Under the pieces are notes generated by a model. That model saw nothing but the letters and a program-made list of their open reading frames with translations. It ran no database searches and had not been told where the DNA came from. From a bacterium 1XD21-13 (GTDB lineage Bacteria; Bacillota; Clostridia; Lachnospirales; Lachnospiraceae): a stretch of 64,000 bases of DNA. Both the position numbers and the translations under genes were made by a program. The stretch is from the NCBI GenBank assembly GCA_009917555.1, contig QZDX01000005.1:1-64000 (forward strand), given 5' to 3'. Positions 44,120 through 52,462 of the stretch are shown here, one piece after another (the stretch's first letter is position 1; each line of letters starts with the position of its first letter).

Positions 44120-45778
44120 ATGAATCTTTCACCACTTCAGAAAGCAAGATATGAGTATGTTCCGAAGCTTCCGGCAATGCTGAGAAATGGCATCACTGAG
44201 ATTGCTGTTAAAGAGGGAAGCACTACTACCAGCGCAGCGGATCAGGAGAAAATCAAAGCGCTGTTCCCCAACACCTATGGAAAACCGGAGGTTACCTTTG
44301 AGAAAGGGCAGAATACTTCCACCCCTAAGAAGCAGGTAGTCGGCGTGATCCTTTCCGGCGGCCAGGCGCCAGGCGGACATAATGTTGTGTGCGGCCTGTA
44401 CGATGCGCTGAAAGCCACTAACAAAGAGAATGTACTGATTGGCTTCAAGGGAGGTCCAAGCGGACTGATTGAGGATAACTATATTGTGTTTGAGGATGCT
44501 TACATTGATCAGTACAGAAATACCGGCGGATTTGATATCATCGGCTCCGGAAGAACCAAGCTGGAAACCGAAGAGCAGTTTGCCATTGCCACAGAGGTTT
44601 GCAAGAAGCATGGCATTACTGCCATCGTTATCATCGGTGGCGACGACTCTAACACCAATGCGTGCGTGCTTGCGGAGTACATGGCGGCGCACAACACGGG
44701 TGTACAGGTTATCGGGTGCCCGAAGACCATCGACGGCGACTTAAAGAACGAGGACATTGAGATTTCCTTTGGTTTTGATACGGCAACCAAGACTTATAGC
44801 GAATTGATTGGAAACATTGAGAGAGATTGCAACTCTGCCAAGAAATACTGGCATTTTATCAAGGTTATGGGACGGAGCGCTTCCCATGTTGCATTGGAGT
44901 GTGCGCTGGAGTGCCAGCCGAATATCTGCCTGATCTCCGAGGAGGTTAAGGAAAAGAAGCAGTCCCTGTCCGAGATCGCAGATTATATTGCAGATGCCGT
45001 GGAGAAGAGAGCGGCCAAGGGCCTTAACTTTGGAGTTGTGGTGATTCCGGAGGGTGTGGTAGAGTTCGTTCCGGAGTTCTCCGCTCTGATCGGCGAGATC
45101 AATGAGCTTCTGGCAGGCAGCAAGGCAGATGACTTTAACGCACTTCCCAATTGGAGCGAGAAGTATGCGTTTATCGAGAAAGGACTTTCCAAGGATGCAA
45201 TGGGAGTATTTGCGATTCTTCCCCAGGCAATTCAGCAGCAGCTTTTCCTTGAGAGAGATCCTCACGGCAATGTACAGGTTTCCCTGATTGAGTCCGAGAA
45301 GCTGTTTGCTGCTCTTGTAGGCGATAAGCTGAAAGCAAGAAAAGCAGCAGGAACTTATGTGGGCAAGTACGCAGTTCAGACGCATTTCTTTGGCTATGAG
45401 GGAAGATGTGCATTCCCCTCCAATTTTGATGCCGACTATTGCTACTCTCTCGGCTACAATGCGTTTATGCTGATTCAGTATGGCTACAATGGTTACCTCT
45501 CCAAGGTTTCCAATCTGTCCAAGCCGGCGGAAGAGTGGGTTGCGGGCGGTATGCCGATTACCAAGATGATGAACATTGAGAGAAGACATGGTTCGGACAA
45601 GCCGGTTATCAAGAAAGCGCTTGTGGAACTGGACGGAAAGCCGTTCAAGTATTTTGAGGCGCACAGAGATGAGTGGGCGGTAGAGACTGCTTACGTATTC
45701 CCGGGCGCGATTCAGTATTACGGGCCGACTGAGGTATGCGATCTTACGACCAGAACGCTGGCGCTTGAGAAAGCGTAG
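44120..45778 (+). CDS. pfp: Pyrophosphate-dependent phosphofructokinase (long clade)
   Basis: This 552-residue enzyme reversibly phosphorylates fructose 6-phosphate with PPi. The long PFP type is identified by length and by [16 protein letters not shown], where the Asp after GGD marks PPi use in place of the GGDGS of [16 protein letters not shown] and [15 protein letters not shown] follow, as does [20 protein letters not shown] 44120 is preferred because AAAGGAG leaves 7 nt; ATG 44114 is only 1 nt away. It precedes pyruvate phosphate dikinase, so two PPi-linked glycolytic steps are neighbours. Confidence 0.95.
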   Translation: MNLSPLQKARYEYVPKLPAMLRNGITEIAVKEGSTTTSAADQEKIKALFPNTYGKPEVTFEKGQNTSTPKKQVVGVILSGGQAPGGHNVVCGLYDALKATNKENVLIGFKGGPSGLIEDNYIVFEDAYIDQYRNTGGFDIIGSGRTKLETEEQFAIATEVCKKHGITAIVIIGGDDSNTNACVLAEYMAAHNTGVQVIGCPKTIDGDLKNEDIEISFGFDTATKTYSELIGNIERDCNSAKKYWHFIKVMGRSASHVALECALECQPNICLISEEVKEKKQSLSEIADYIADAVEKRAAKGLNFGVVVIPEGVVEFVPEFSALIGEINELLAGSKADDFNALPNWSEKYAFIEKGLSKDAMGVFAILPQAIQQQLFLERDPHGNVQVSLIESEKLFAALVGDKLKARKAAGTYVGKYAVQTHFFGYEGRCAFPSNFDADYCYSLGYNAFMLIQYGYNGYLSKVSNLSKPAEEWVAGGMPITKMMNIERRHGSDKPVIKKALVELDGKPFKYFEAHRDEWAVETAYVFPGAIQYYGPTEVCDLTTRTLALEKA

Positions 45779-45800
45779 GTTGGATAAGCGTTAAAAAATA

Positions 45801-45834
45801 AACAAAATCGGGTGCTTTTGCACCCGATTTTGTT
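45801..45834 (+). terminator. Terminator after pfp
   Basis: AACAAAATCGGGTGC and GCACCCGATTTTGTT form a perfect 15-bp stem around TTTT. The 3' arm is T-rich. Confidence 0.9.
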
Positions 45835-45856
45835 GTTAAAATATGCTAAAAATGTC

Positions 45857-45884
45857 TTGACAATTTTTACAAATGTGTTACACT
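45857..45884 (+). promoter_or_regulatory. ppdK promoter
   Basis: TTGACA (45857-45862) and TACACT (45879-45884) are separated by 16 nt. A ~95-nt GC-rich leader follows. Confidence 0.75.
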
Positions 45885-45985
45885 ATTTATGTGCGCAGGG
45901 TTGGGTCGTTGACCACATATCCGGCGCCGCTTTGCGTTTATGCAGAGGGTGTCGGTGAAACTATTTTTTAGGAGGAAACAGTTCA

Positions 45986-48604
45986 ATGGCAAAATGGGTT
46001 TATTTATTCAAGGAAGGCAACGCCGAGATGCGGAACCTTCTGGGTGGAAAAGGCGCGAACTTAGCTGAGATGACAGGCTTGGGACTGCCGATTCCCCAGG
46101 GCTTTACTGTTACAACAGAGGCATGTACCGATTACTACAATAACGGAAAGCAGATTTCCGAGGAGATTAAGGAGCAGATCTTTACTGCTCTTGCCCAGTT
46201 GGAGGAGCTTCAGGGCAAGACCTTCGGTGACACGGAGGACCCCCTTCTGGTATCTGTGCGTTCCGGTGCAAGAGCTTCCATGCCTGGAATGATGGACACG
46301 ATTCTGAACCTTGGTCTCAATGATGAGGCGGTAGAGGGCTTTGCAAGGAAGACTGGCAACCCCAGATTCGCTTACGATTCCTACCGCAGATTTATCCAGA
46401 TGTTCTCCGACGTGGTTATGGAGATGAGCAAGACCTTCTTTGAGGGTATTCTGGATGAGATCAAAGAGGCAAAGGGCGCCAAGTTTGATACGGATTTAAC
46501 AGCAGATGATTTGAAAGAGGTTATCGCAAGATACAAAGCCATTTACAAGGAAAAAATGGGAGAGGATTTCCCTCAGGATCCGAAGGTACAGCTTATGGAG
46601 GCTGTCAAGGCTGTATTCCGCTCCTGGGACAACGAGCGTGCGATTGTATATCGTCGTATGAATGATATCCCCGGCGATTGGGGAACCGCTGTCAACGTGC
46701 AGGCTATGGTATTCGGCAACATGGGCGATACCTCCGGAACCGGCGTTGCATTTACCAGAAATCCGGCTACGGGCGAGAAGGGAATCTTCGGTGAGTACCT
46801 GATCAATGCCCAGGGTGAGGACGTTGTGGCAGGTATCCGTACACCTCAGCCCATCACCAAGCTGGAGGAGGACCTTCCGGAGTGCTTCAAGCAGTTCATG
46901 GAGATTGCAAATCGCCTGGAGGATCACTACCGTGATATGCAGGATATGGAGTTCACCATTCAGGAGGGCAAGCTTTACTTCCTGCAGACAAGAAATGGCA
47001 AGAGAACGGCTCCGGCAGCCATTCAGATTGCCTGCGATCTGGTAGACGAAGGAAAGATTACACCGGAGGAGGCTGTGCTTCGTATTGAGGCCAAGTCCTT
47101 AGATCAGCTTCTGCATCCCACCTTTGATCCGGAGGCATTGAAGGCCGGTGAGGTCATTGGTGAGGCGCTTCCTGCTTCTCCGGGAGCTGCGGCAGGTAAG
47201 GTATACTTTACGGCAGAGGACGCCAAGAGAGCCAGAGGCAAGGGCGAGCGTGTTATTATGGTACGTCTGGAGACCTCTCCGGAGGATATCGAGGGTATGC
47301 ATGCGGCAGAGGGTATTCTGACTGTTCGTGGCGGTATGACTAGCCATGCAGCCGTTGTAGCACGTGGTATGGGTACAGCTTGTGTATCCGGCTGCGGCGA
47401 GATTAAGATTGACGAGGAAGCAAAATACTTCGATCTGGGTGGACATCACATTGTAGAGGGCGATTACATTTCCCTGGACGGCTCCACCGGTAAGATTTAT
47501 CTTGGAGATATTAAGACGGTTGAGGCATCCGTAAGCGGTAACTTTGGTCGTATTATGGCCTGGGCGGACGAGTTCCGTACTCTGGGCGTGCGTACCAATG
47601 CGGACACTCCTGCCGATACAAAGAATGCCATCAAGCTTGGTGCAGAGGGTATCGGACTTTGCCGTACAGAGCACATGTTCTTTGAGCCGGAGCGTATTCC
47701 GAAGATCCGTAAGATGATTCTCTCCGAGACCGAGGAGATGAGAGAGGAAGCTCTTTGGGAGCTGATTCCTTATCAGAAGGGCGACTTCAAGGCGATGTAC
47801 GAGGCTCTTGAGGGCAAGCCTATGACGGTTCGTTATCTGGACCCGCCGCTTCATGAGTTTGTACCTACCGATCCCGCTGATATTGCGGCGCTTGCCGAGG
47901 ACATGCATATGACCGTGGAAGAGGTTGAGGCAAGATGCGAGGAGCTTCGGGAGTTCAACCCCATGATGGGACACCGCGGCTGCCGTTTGGCTGTTACCTA
48001 CCCGGAGATTGCAAGAATGCAGACCCGTGCGGTTATGGAGGCTGCCATTGAGGTGAAGGAGGAGAAGGGCTACGATATCGTTCCGGAGATTATGATTCCT
48101 CTCATTGGCGACAAGAAGGAGCTTAAGTTTGTAAAGGATATGGTTGTGAAGATTGCGGAGCGTGTGAAGAAGGAGAAGAATTCCGACATTCAGTATCACA
48201 TCGGAACCATGATCGAGATTCCGCGTGCGGCGCTTTTGGCAGGTGAGATTGCAGAGGAGGCTGAGTTCTTCTCCTTTGGTACCAATGACCTGACTCAGAT
48301 GACCTTCGGCTTCTCCCGTGACGACGCAGGCAAGTTCCTGGATTCCTACTATAAGTCCAAGATCTATGAGTCTGACCCATTTGCAAGACTGGACCAGAAT
48401 GGTGTTGGCAAGCTGGTGAAGATGGCTGTTGAGGAAGGACGAGCTACCAGACCGAATATTAAGCTTGGTATCTGTGGCGAGCATGGCGGAGATCCATCCT
48501 CCATTGAGTTCTGCCATAAGGCGGGGCTGAGCTATGTGAGCTGTTCTCCGTTCCGGGTACCTATTGCCCGTTTAGCGGCGGCACAGGCGGCTATTCAGAA
48601 TTGA
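45986..48604 (+). CDS. ppdK: Pyruvate, phosphate dikinase
   Basis: This 872-residue enzyme interconverts PEP + AMP + PPi and pyruvate + ATP + Pi. The N-terminal ATP-grasp domain has GGKGANLAEMTGLGLPIPQGF and SVRSGARASMPGMMDTILNLG. The central swivelling domain carries the catalytic His in GGMTSHAAVVARGMGTAC near residue 455. The C-terminal PEP-binding barrel shows GIGLCRTEHMFF, FSFGTNDLTQMTFG and GICGEHGGDP. It makes PPi-linked glycolysis reversible together with PFP just upstream. AGGAGG precedes the ATG. Codon use is strongly biased, as for a highly expressed gene. Confidence 0.98.
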   Translation: MAKWVYLFKEGNAEMRNLLGGKGANLAEMTGLGLPIPQGFTVTTEACTDYYNNGKQISEEIKEQIFTALAQLEELQGKTFGDTEDPLLVSVRSGARASMPGMMDTILNLGLNDEAVEGFARKTGNPRFAYDSYRRFIQMFSDVVMEMSKTFFEGILDEIKEAKGAKFDTDLTADDLKEVIARYKAIYKEKMGEDFPQDPKVQLMEAVKAVFRSWDNERAIVYRRMNDIPGDWGTAVNVQAMVFGNMGDTSGTGVAFTRNPATGEKGIFGEYLINAQGEDVVAGIRTPQPITKLEEDLPECFKQFMEIANRLEDHYRDMQDMEFTIQEGKLYFLQTRNGKRTAPAAIQIACDLVDEGKITPEEAVLRIEAKSLDQLLHPTFDPEALKAGEVIGEALPASPGAAAGKVYFTAEDAKRARGKGERVIMVRLETSPEDIEGMHAAEGILTVRGGMTSHAAVVARGMGTACVSGCGEIKIDEEAKYFDLGGHHIVEGDYISLDGSTGKIYLGDIKTVEASVSGNFGRIMAWADEFRTLGVRTNADTPADTKNAIKLGAEGIGLCRTEHMFFEPERIPKIRKMILSETEEMREEALWELIPYQKGDFKAMYEALEGKPMTVRYLDPPLHEFVPTDPADIAALAEDMHMTVEEVEARCEELREFNPMMGHRGCRLAVTYPEIARMQTRAVMEAAIEVKEEKGYDIVPEIMIPLIGDKKELKFVKDMVVKIAERVKKEKNSDIQYHIGTMIEIPRAALLAGEIAEEAEFFSFGTNDLTQMTFGFSRDDAGKFLDSYYKSKIYESDPFARLDQNGVGKLVKMAVEEGRATRPNIKLGICGEHGGDPSSIEFCHKAGLSYVSCSPFRVPIARLAAAQAAIQN

Positions 48605-48653
48605 TGCCATAGATTTTGGGTACTCGCAGGAAAGTATTAAGAAATGGCTTAAC

Positions 48654-48742
48654 ACAATAGAAAGCAAGCTTTCTATTGTCATGAATCAAGATTTTTAAGG
48701 TTTGGTGGGGTTCATCACGTGGGTGGTGAACCCCGCTTTTTT
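48654..48742 (+). terminator. Double hairpin after ppdK
   Basis: ACAATAGAAAG-caag-CTTTCTATTGT comes first, without a T-run. It is followed by GGGGTTCATCAC (48707-48718) with GTGGTGAACCCC (48723-48734) and GCTTTTTT, a standard terminator. Confidence 0.85.
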
Positions 48743-49061
48743 GCGTTTTGCCCTAAGTAGAATATATCGCAGCCATTGGCCGCAATCAAACCTAAAACAT
48801 AAAATAAGAACCATCCTATTCGTAAATGCATGTGCTACAATGTACATAAAAATAACAAAGAAATCATAGGAGCTTTGCAAATAAATTTATTTATTTTAAG
48901 AATCACTAAAATTTACCGATACTTTTATTCCCCTTATCAAACAGAAAAAATATGCCGATATATCTTTAGATATATTGTGCGGAAAATGCCCGGAGTGGAA
49001 AAGAACGATTCTTCCACAGAGGAAGGCTGCGCACAACAGAACATAAAAGGAGACCGGAGAT
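48743..49061 (+). other. 319-bp AT-rich region before the chemoreceptor gene
   Basis: I see no gene with a ribosome-binding site. GCCGATAT at 48954-48961 matches the -10 box of the flagellar sigma factor (sigma-D/28), but no good TAAA -35 box stands at the usual distance. ATATATCTTTAGATATAT forms a small palindrome just after it. Confidence 0.4.
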
Positions 49062-50759
49062 ATGATCAACTACATAAGAAATCTAAAAATCAGATTAAAG
49101 CTTTATATTCTCATAGGCGTTGCGCTGATTGGCATGCTCGTTATCGGCGGTATGTCGTTTTATCTGATGGGCCGGATGAACGACATGACAGATGATATTT
49201 CAACAAGCTGGCTGCCCAGTATCGACACGGCAAGGGATTTGACCAATACCCTCTCGAATATCCGTCTGAATGAATTGGGGTATCTGACTGCGATTTCCGA
49301 TGATGTAGAAACCTCCAGCCTCCAGTATCTTCAGAAAGAAAAAGAGGATATGGATACCCTCTTAGCAGCATATAAGGACATGATTGACGAAGAGGAAAGC
49401 GGTTTCTATGAAAACGCAAAGAATCTCTGGGCACAGTACAGGGAAGCAGATGACGAAATGCTTGCATTGGCCGGACAGGGCCGCAAAGAGGAGGCCCGCG
49501 CCATTCTGGAGGGCGAATGTGTAGAGCTTTACAATTCGTTAAACAGCGCCTTTCAGGAGATTGTGACCTACAATACGGAGGGCAGCGACGACGCAACAGA
49601 GGAAAGCTTCGCCCTTTACAGAACAGCTACCCTCCTTATGACAGCGATTATCATTGCCGTTATTCTTGTGGGAGTGTACTTCTCCTTTGTGGTAATACGC
49701 CTTATTAAGACTCCGATTTCCGAGATCGAGAATGCCGCTATCAAGATGGCGGAGGGGGATCTGGATGTGGAGATTTCCTATACCTCCAGGGACGAGCTTG
49801 GCGTTCTCGCCGAGCAGGTACGCAGATTGATCCGTAAGCTTCAGGCTATCATCGATGATGAGAATAAATTCCTTGCCAAAATGGCAGCCGGAGATTTTAC
49901 AGTGGATTCTGTCTGTGAAAAGGAATATACGGGAGGCTTCTATCCACTGCTTGTTTCCTTCCGCGGCATTGCGGAAAGGCTCAATGACACTATGCTGCAG
50001 ATTACTCAAAGCTCCTCTCAGGTTGCAAGCGGATCGGAGCAGGTGTCCAGCGGCGCCCAGGCGCTATCCCAGGGAGCAACCGAGCAGGCAAGCTCCGTGC
50101 AGGAGCTGGCCGCCTCCATCAATGAGATTTCCAACAAGGTGAATGAAAATGCGGAAAACGCCCGGCAGGCCAATGCAACGGCAGGCAGTGTCAGTGCGGA
50201 AATGAACACGAGCAACGAAAAAATGCAGCAGATGATACAGGCAATGGGCGATATCAGCAGCTGCTCCGGTGAAATCAGCAAAATCATTAAGACCATTGAG
50301 GATATTGCTTTCCAGACGAATATTCTGGCCCTGAACGCCGCCGTAGAAGCAGCCCGTGCGGGAACAGCCGGAAAAGGCTTTGCCGTAGTGGCCGACGAGG
50401 TCCGCAATCTGGCAAGCAAAAGCGCGGAGGCGTCCAAGAATACCTCCGGTCTGATTGAAAATTCATTGAAGGCAGTTGACAACGGAACGCAGATTGCCGG
50501 CGAGACAGCTCAGTCTCTGCTTCAGGCCGTCAATGCTGTCAATGAAATGACAGGCATTATCGAACAGATTTCAAAGGCCAGCAGCGAACAGGCAGAAGCA
50601 ATCTCCCAGATTACAATGGGAATTGACCAGATCTCCAGTGTGGTTCAGACAAACTCGGCAACAGCGGAGGAGAGCGCGGCCGCAAGCGAAGAGCTGTCCA
50701 GTCAGTCACAGCTGATGAAGAGTCTTGTGGGGAGGTTTAAGCTAAAAAGCGGTTTTTAG
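49062..50759 (+). CDS. Methyl-accepting chemotaxis protein
   Basis: The 565-residue receptor has TM1 at about residues 11-31, a periplasm-equivalent four-helix-bundle sensor domain (about 35-190), TM2 near residues 192-212 ([21 protein letters not shown]), a HAMP domain and a long cytoplasmic signalling domain with the hairpin tip [29 protein letters not shown]. It senses an unknown ligand and controls CheA. The C-terminus has no CheR-binding pentapeptide that I can see. AAAGGAG lies 8 nt before the ATG. No other chemotaxis gene is nearby. Confidence 0.95.
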   Translation: MINYIRNLKIRLKLYILIGVALIGMLVIGGMSFYLMGRMNDMTDDISTSWLPSIDTARDLTNTLSNIRLNELGYLTAISDDVETSSLQYLQKEKEDMDTLLAAYKDMIDEEESGFYENAKNLWAQYREADDEMLALAGQGRKEEARAILEGECVELYNSLNSAFQEIVTYNTEGSDDATEESFALYRTATLLMTAIIIAVILVGVYFSFVVIRLIKTPISEIENAAIKMAEGDLDVEISYTSRDELGVLAEQVRRLIRKLQAIIDDENKFLAKMAAGDFTVDSVCEKEYTGGFYPLLVSFRGIAERLNDTMLQITQSSSQVASGSEQVSSGAQALSQGATEQASSVQELAASINEISNKVNENAENARQANATAGSVSAEMNTSNEKMQQMIQAMGDISSCSGEISKIIKTIEDIAFQTNILALNAAVEAARAGTAGKGFAVVADEVRNLASKSAEASKNTSGLIENSLKAVDNGTQIAGETAQSLLQAVNAVNEMTGIIEQISKASSEQAEAISQITMGIDQISSVVQTNSATAEESAAASEELSSQSQLMKSLVGRFKLKSGF

Positions 50760-50762
50760 ATA

Positions 50763-51071
50763 TTACACCAGAAACAACTCCAACACAAACACCACCAAGC
50801 AAGCACAAACCGACACCTGCAGCAAGCTTTTCCCCTTCCATGCCAACCCAATCCCGGTCAGCAGCGCGGCCCATGCGGACCATACACTCCCGGTCTCGGA
50901 CAGAATGGCCGGAAAGGTCATTACAGCCAGGGTTACATAGGGCACATAGTATAGAAAGGATCGGATAAAGCGATTGGTAATCTCCCTGCGTATAAGCACC
51001 AGGGGAAGCATCCGTATGGTATAGGTAACAGCCGCCATAACCAGAATATAGAGATAAATATTGTGTGTCAT
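50763..51071 (-). CDS. azlD: Branched-chain amino acid exporter small subunit AzlD
   Basis: The 102-residue membrane protein has about four hydrophobic segments and the AzlD features YILVMAAVTYTIRMLPLVLIRR and FLYYVPYVTLAVMTFPAIL. It forms an export complex with AzlC for branched-chain amino acids. The ATG at 51071 is preferred over the longer frame to 51173 because GGAGGAGGAGGG lies just upstream and the start overlaps the azlC stop (ATGA). It is convergent with the chemoreceptor gene, 3 nt apart. Confidence 0.92.
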   Translation of the reverse strand: MTHNIYLYILVMAAVTYTIRMLPLVLIRREITNRFIRSFLYYVPYVTLAVMTFPAILSETGSVWSAWAALLTGIGLAWKGKSLLQVSVCACLVVFVLELFLV

Positions 51072-51784
51072 GCTCCCTCCTCCTCCTTTACGGGAAATAA
51101 AACAGCCGCGCCGCCGGCAAGCAGGATTGTCAGCAGAATCGTGCGTGTGCCGGTGGACAGCTCCGCAATCCAAGGCAGCTTCGTAAAGGCAAAGCTGGCG
51201 GCCATAGAAACTAGAATTACTCCCGCAAGCACCTTGCTTTTCCTGGCTGGCGGAATGATCACGGCCAGAAACATTCCGTAGAGCCCCACACTCAGGGCCC
51301 GCACCACATTTACAGGCAAGAGGTTCCCCATAAGCACTCCCAAGTAAGTGCCCGAGGCCCAGCCGGGAGCGGCAATGGCAATGAGCCCATAGGTATAGAA
51401 GGGATTCAGCTTTCCGGGAACACTCATGGACACGCCGAAGATCTCATCCGTCACATCAAAGCTGATGAGAAGCCGGTGCAGAAGAGAGGTATCCGAGGAC
51501 AGCTTCTGGCTCATGGCGCAGGACATCAGAAGATACCGGGCATTGGCCACCAGCTCCATAACGGCCAGCTCCAGGTATCCGGCTCCTGCGGCTACCAGGG
51601 TAAAGCCGGCAAACTGGCCGGCAGAGGCATTGTTGGTGAGACTGGTGAGCATGGCCTGAAAGGGAGTGAAGCCGGCGTTTTTCGCGGCAATCCCCAGAGT
51701 AAAGGACACGGCCAGGTATCCCAGAGAAATGGGAATACCATCCCGCAGCCCCTTTAAAAACCAGTTTTTATTATTGTTTATCAT
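51068..51784 (-). CDS. azlC: Branched-chain amino acid exporter large subunit AzlC
   Basis: This 238-residue membrane protein shows the AzlC signature FLKGLRDGIPISLGYLAVSF, AGFTPFQAMLTSLTNNASAGQFAG and ELVANARYLLMSCAM, with about six or seven membrane segments. AzlC and AzlD together export branched-chain amino acids or analogues. AGAGGAG precedes the ATG at 51784. Translation is coupled to azlD through a 4-nt overlap. Confidence 0.94.
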   Translation of the reverse strand: MINNNKNWFLKGLRDGIPISLGYLAVSFTLGIAAKNAGFTPFQAMLTSLTNNASAGQFAGFTLVAAGAGYLELAVMELVANARYLLMSCAMSQKLSSDTSLLHRLLISFDVTDEIFGVSMSVPGKLNPFYTYGLIAIAAPGWASGTYLGVLMGNLLPVNVVRALSVGLYGMFLAVIIPPARKSKVLAGVILVSMAASFAFTKLPWIAELSTGTRTILLTILLAGGAAVLFPVKEEEGA

Positions 51785-51851
51785 AATAGCACTCCTCTTA
51801 CGTAATCGTAATCTATTTTAGCGCTCTTTCGGCAAACAGTCCAGAAAAATT

Positions 51852-51885
51852 TGAAATAAAATAAAGCCGGACGCTTGCCCGGCTT
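51852..51885 (-). terminator. Terminator after nrdG
   Basis: On the minus strand AAGCCGG-n8-CCGGCTT is followed by TATTTTATTTC, just past the nrdG stop. Confidence 0.85.
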
Positions 51886-51898
51886 ATATCTTAAATCG

Positions 51899-52462
51899 TT
51901 ATGCCTCATCAATATTTCCGCTTCCCATGGTACGGTACCAGCTCCCAGCCAGGAGCACCATATGGCCTTCCTTAAGGGATTGGGGAACATCAATGATATT
52001 CTGATTGGAGGAACCGCGGAATAAAAGCCCAGGGTCCTTAAGAGCCTCTACAAATTTTCCGTCCACCAGCACATCCAGGTTTGAGAGGAGCTCCCTAGCG
52101 ATCTCAGGCTTCCCTACCCTCCCAGGAAGGAGATCCTTTTCCAGAGTAAACCCCGTATAGCACCAAATCGTCTTCTCAGGAAAGCGCTGCCGCACCTTAT
52201 GCACCAGCCGGAGCAGGCCCTCCTGATTTTCCGGCTCAAAGGGCTCACCTCCCAGAAGAGAGAGGCCAGCCACATAACCGGGAGCGAGGGCAGAGAGAAT
52301 TTCCTCTACTACCTCATCCGTAAAGGGAGCGCCATAGGAAAAATCCCAAGCCTCCTCGTTGAAACAGTTCTTACAGTGATGGCGGCAGCCGCTTACAAAG
52401 AGGGACACCCGCACGCCGGGTCCGTTGGCAATATCATTTTTTTTAATAACTGCATAATTCAT
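51899..52462 (-). CDS. nrdG: Anaerobic ribonucleotide reductase activating protein
   Basis: This 187-residue radical SAM enzyme places the glycyl radical on NrdD. The [4Fe-4S]/SAM motif is CRHHCKNCF (CxxxCxxC) near residue 27, followed by GLSLLGGEPFEPEN, the SAM-binding GGE region. It lacks the extra ferredoxin insert of pyruvate-formate-lyase activases. The start overlaps the nrdD stop by 4 nt (ATGA), ensuring coupled synthesis. A terminator follows directly. Confidence 0.96.
   Translation of the reverse strand: MNYAVIKKNDIANGPGVRVSLFVSGCRHHCKNCFNEEAWDFSYGAPFTDEVVEEILSALAPGYVAGLSLLGGEPFEPENQEGLLRLVHKVRQRFPEKTIWCYTGFTLEKDLLPGRVGKPEIARELLSNLDVLVDGKFVEALKDPGLLFRGSSNQNIIDVPQSLKEGHMVLLAGSWYRTMGSGNIDEA

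Noticed and set aside
47099-48517. Long minus-strand reading frame (472 codons) inside ppdK
   Set aside because: It is an antisense shadow caused by strong codon bias of ppdK, with low-complexity composition and no start signal.
48830-49195. 121-codon frame running into the chemoreceptor gene
   Set aside because: It overlaps the start of the receptor in another frame, has no Shine-Dalgarno, and its composition looks random.
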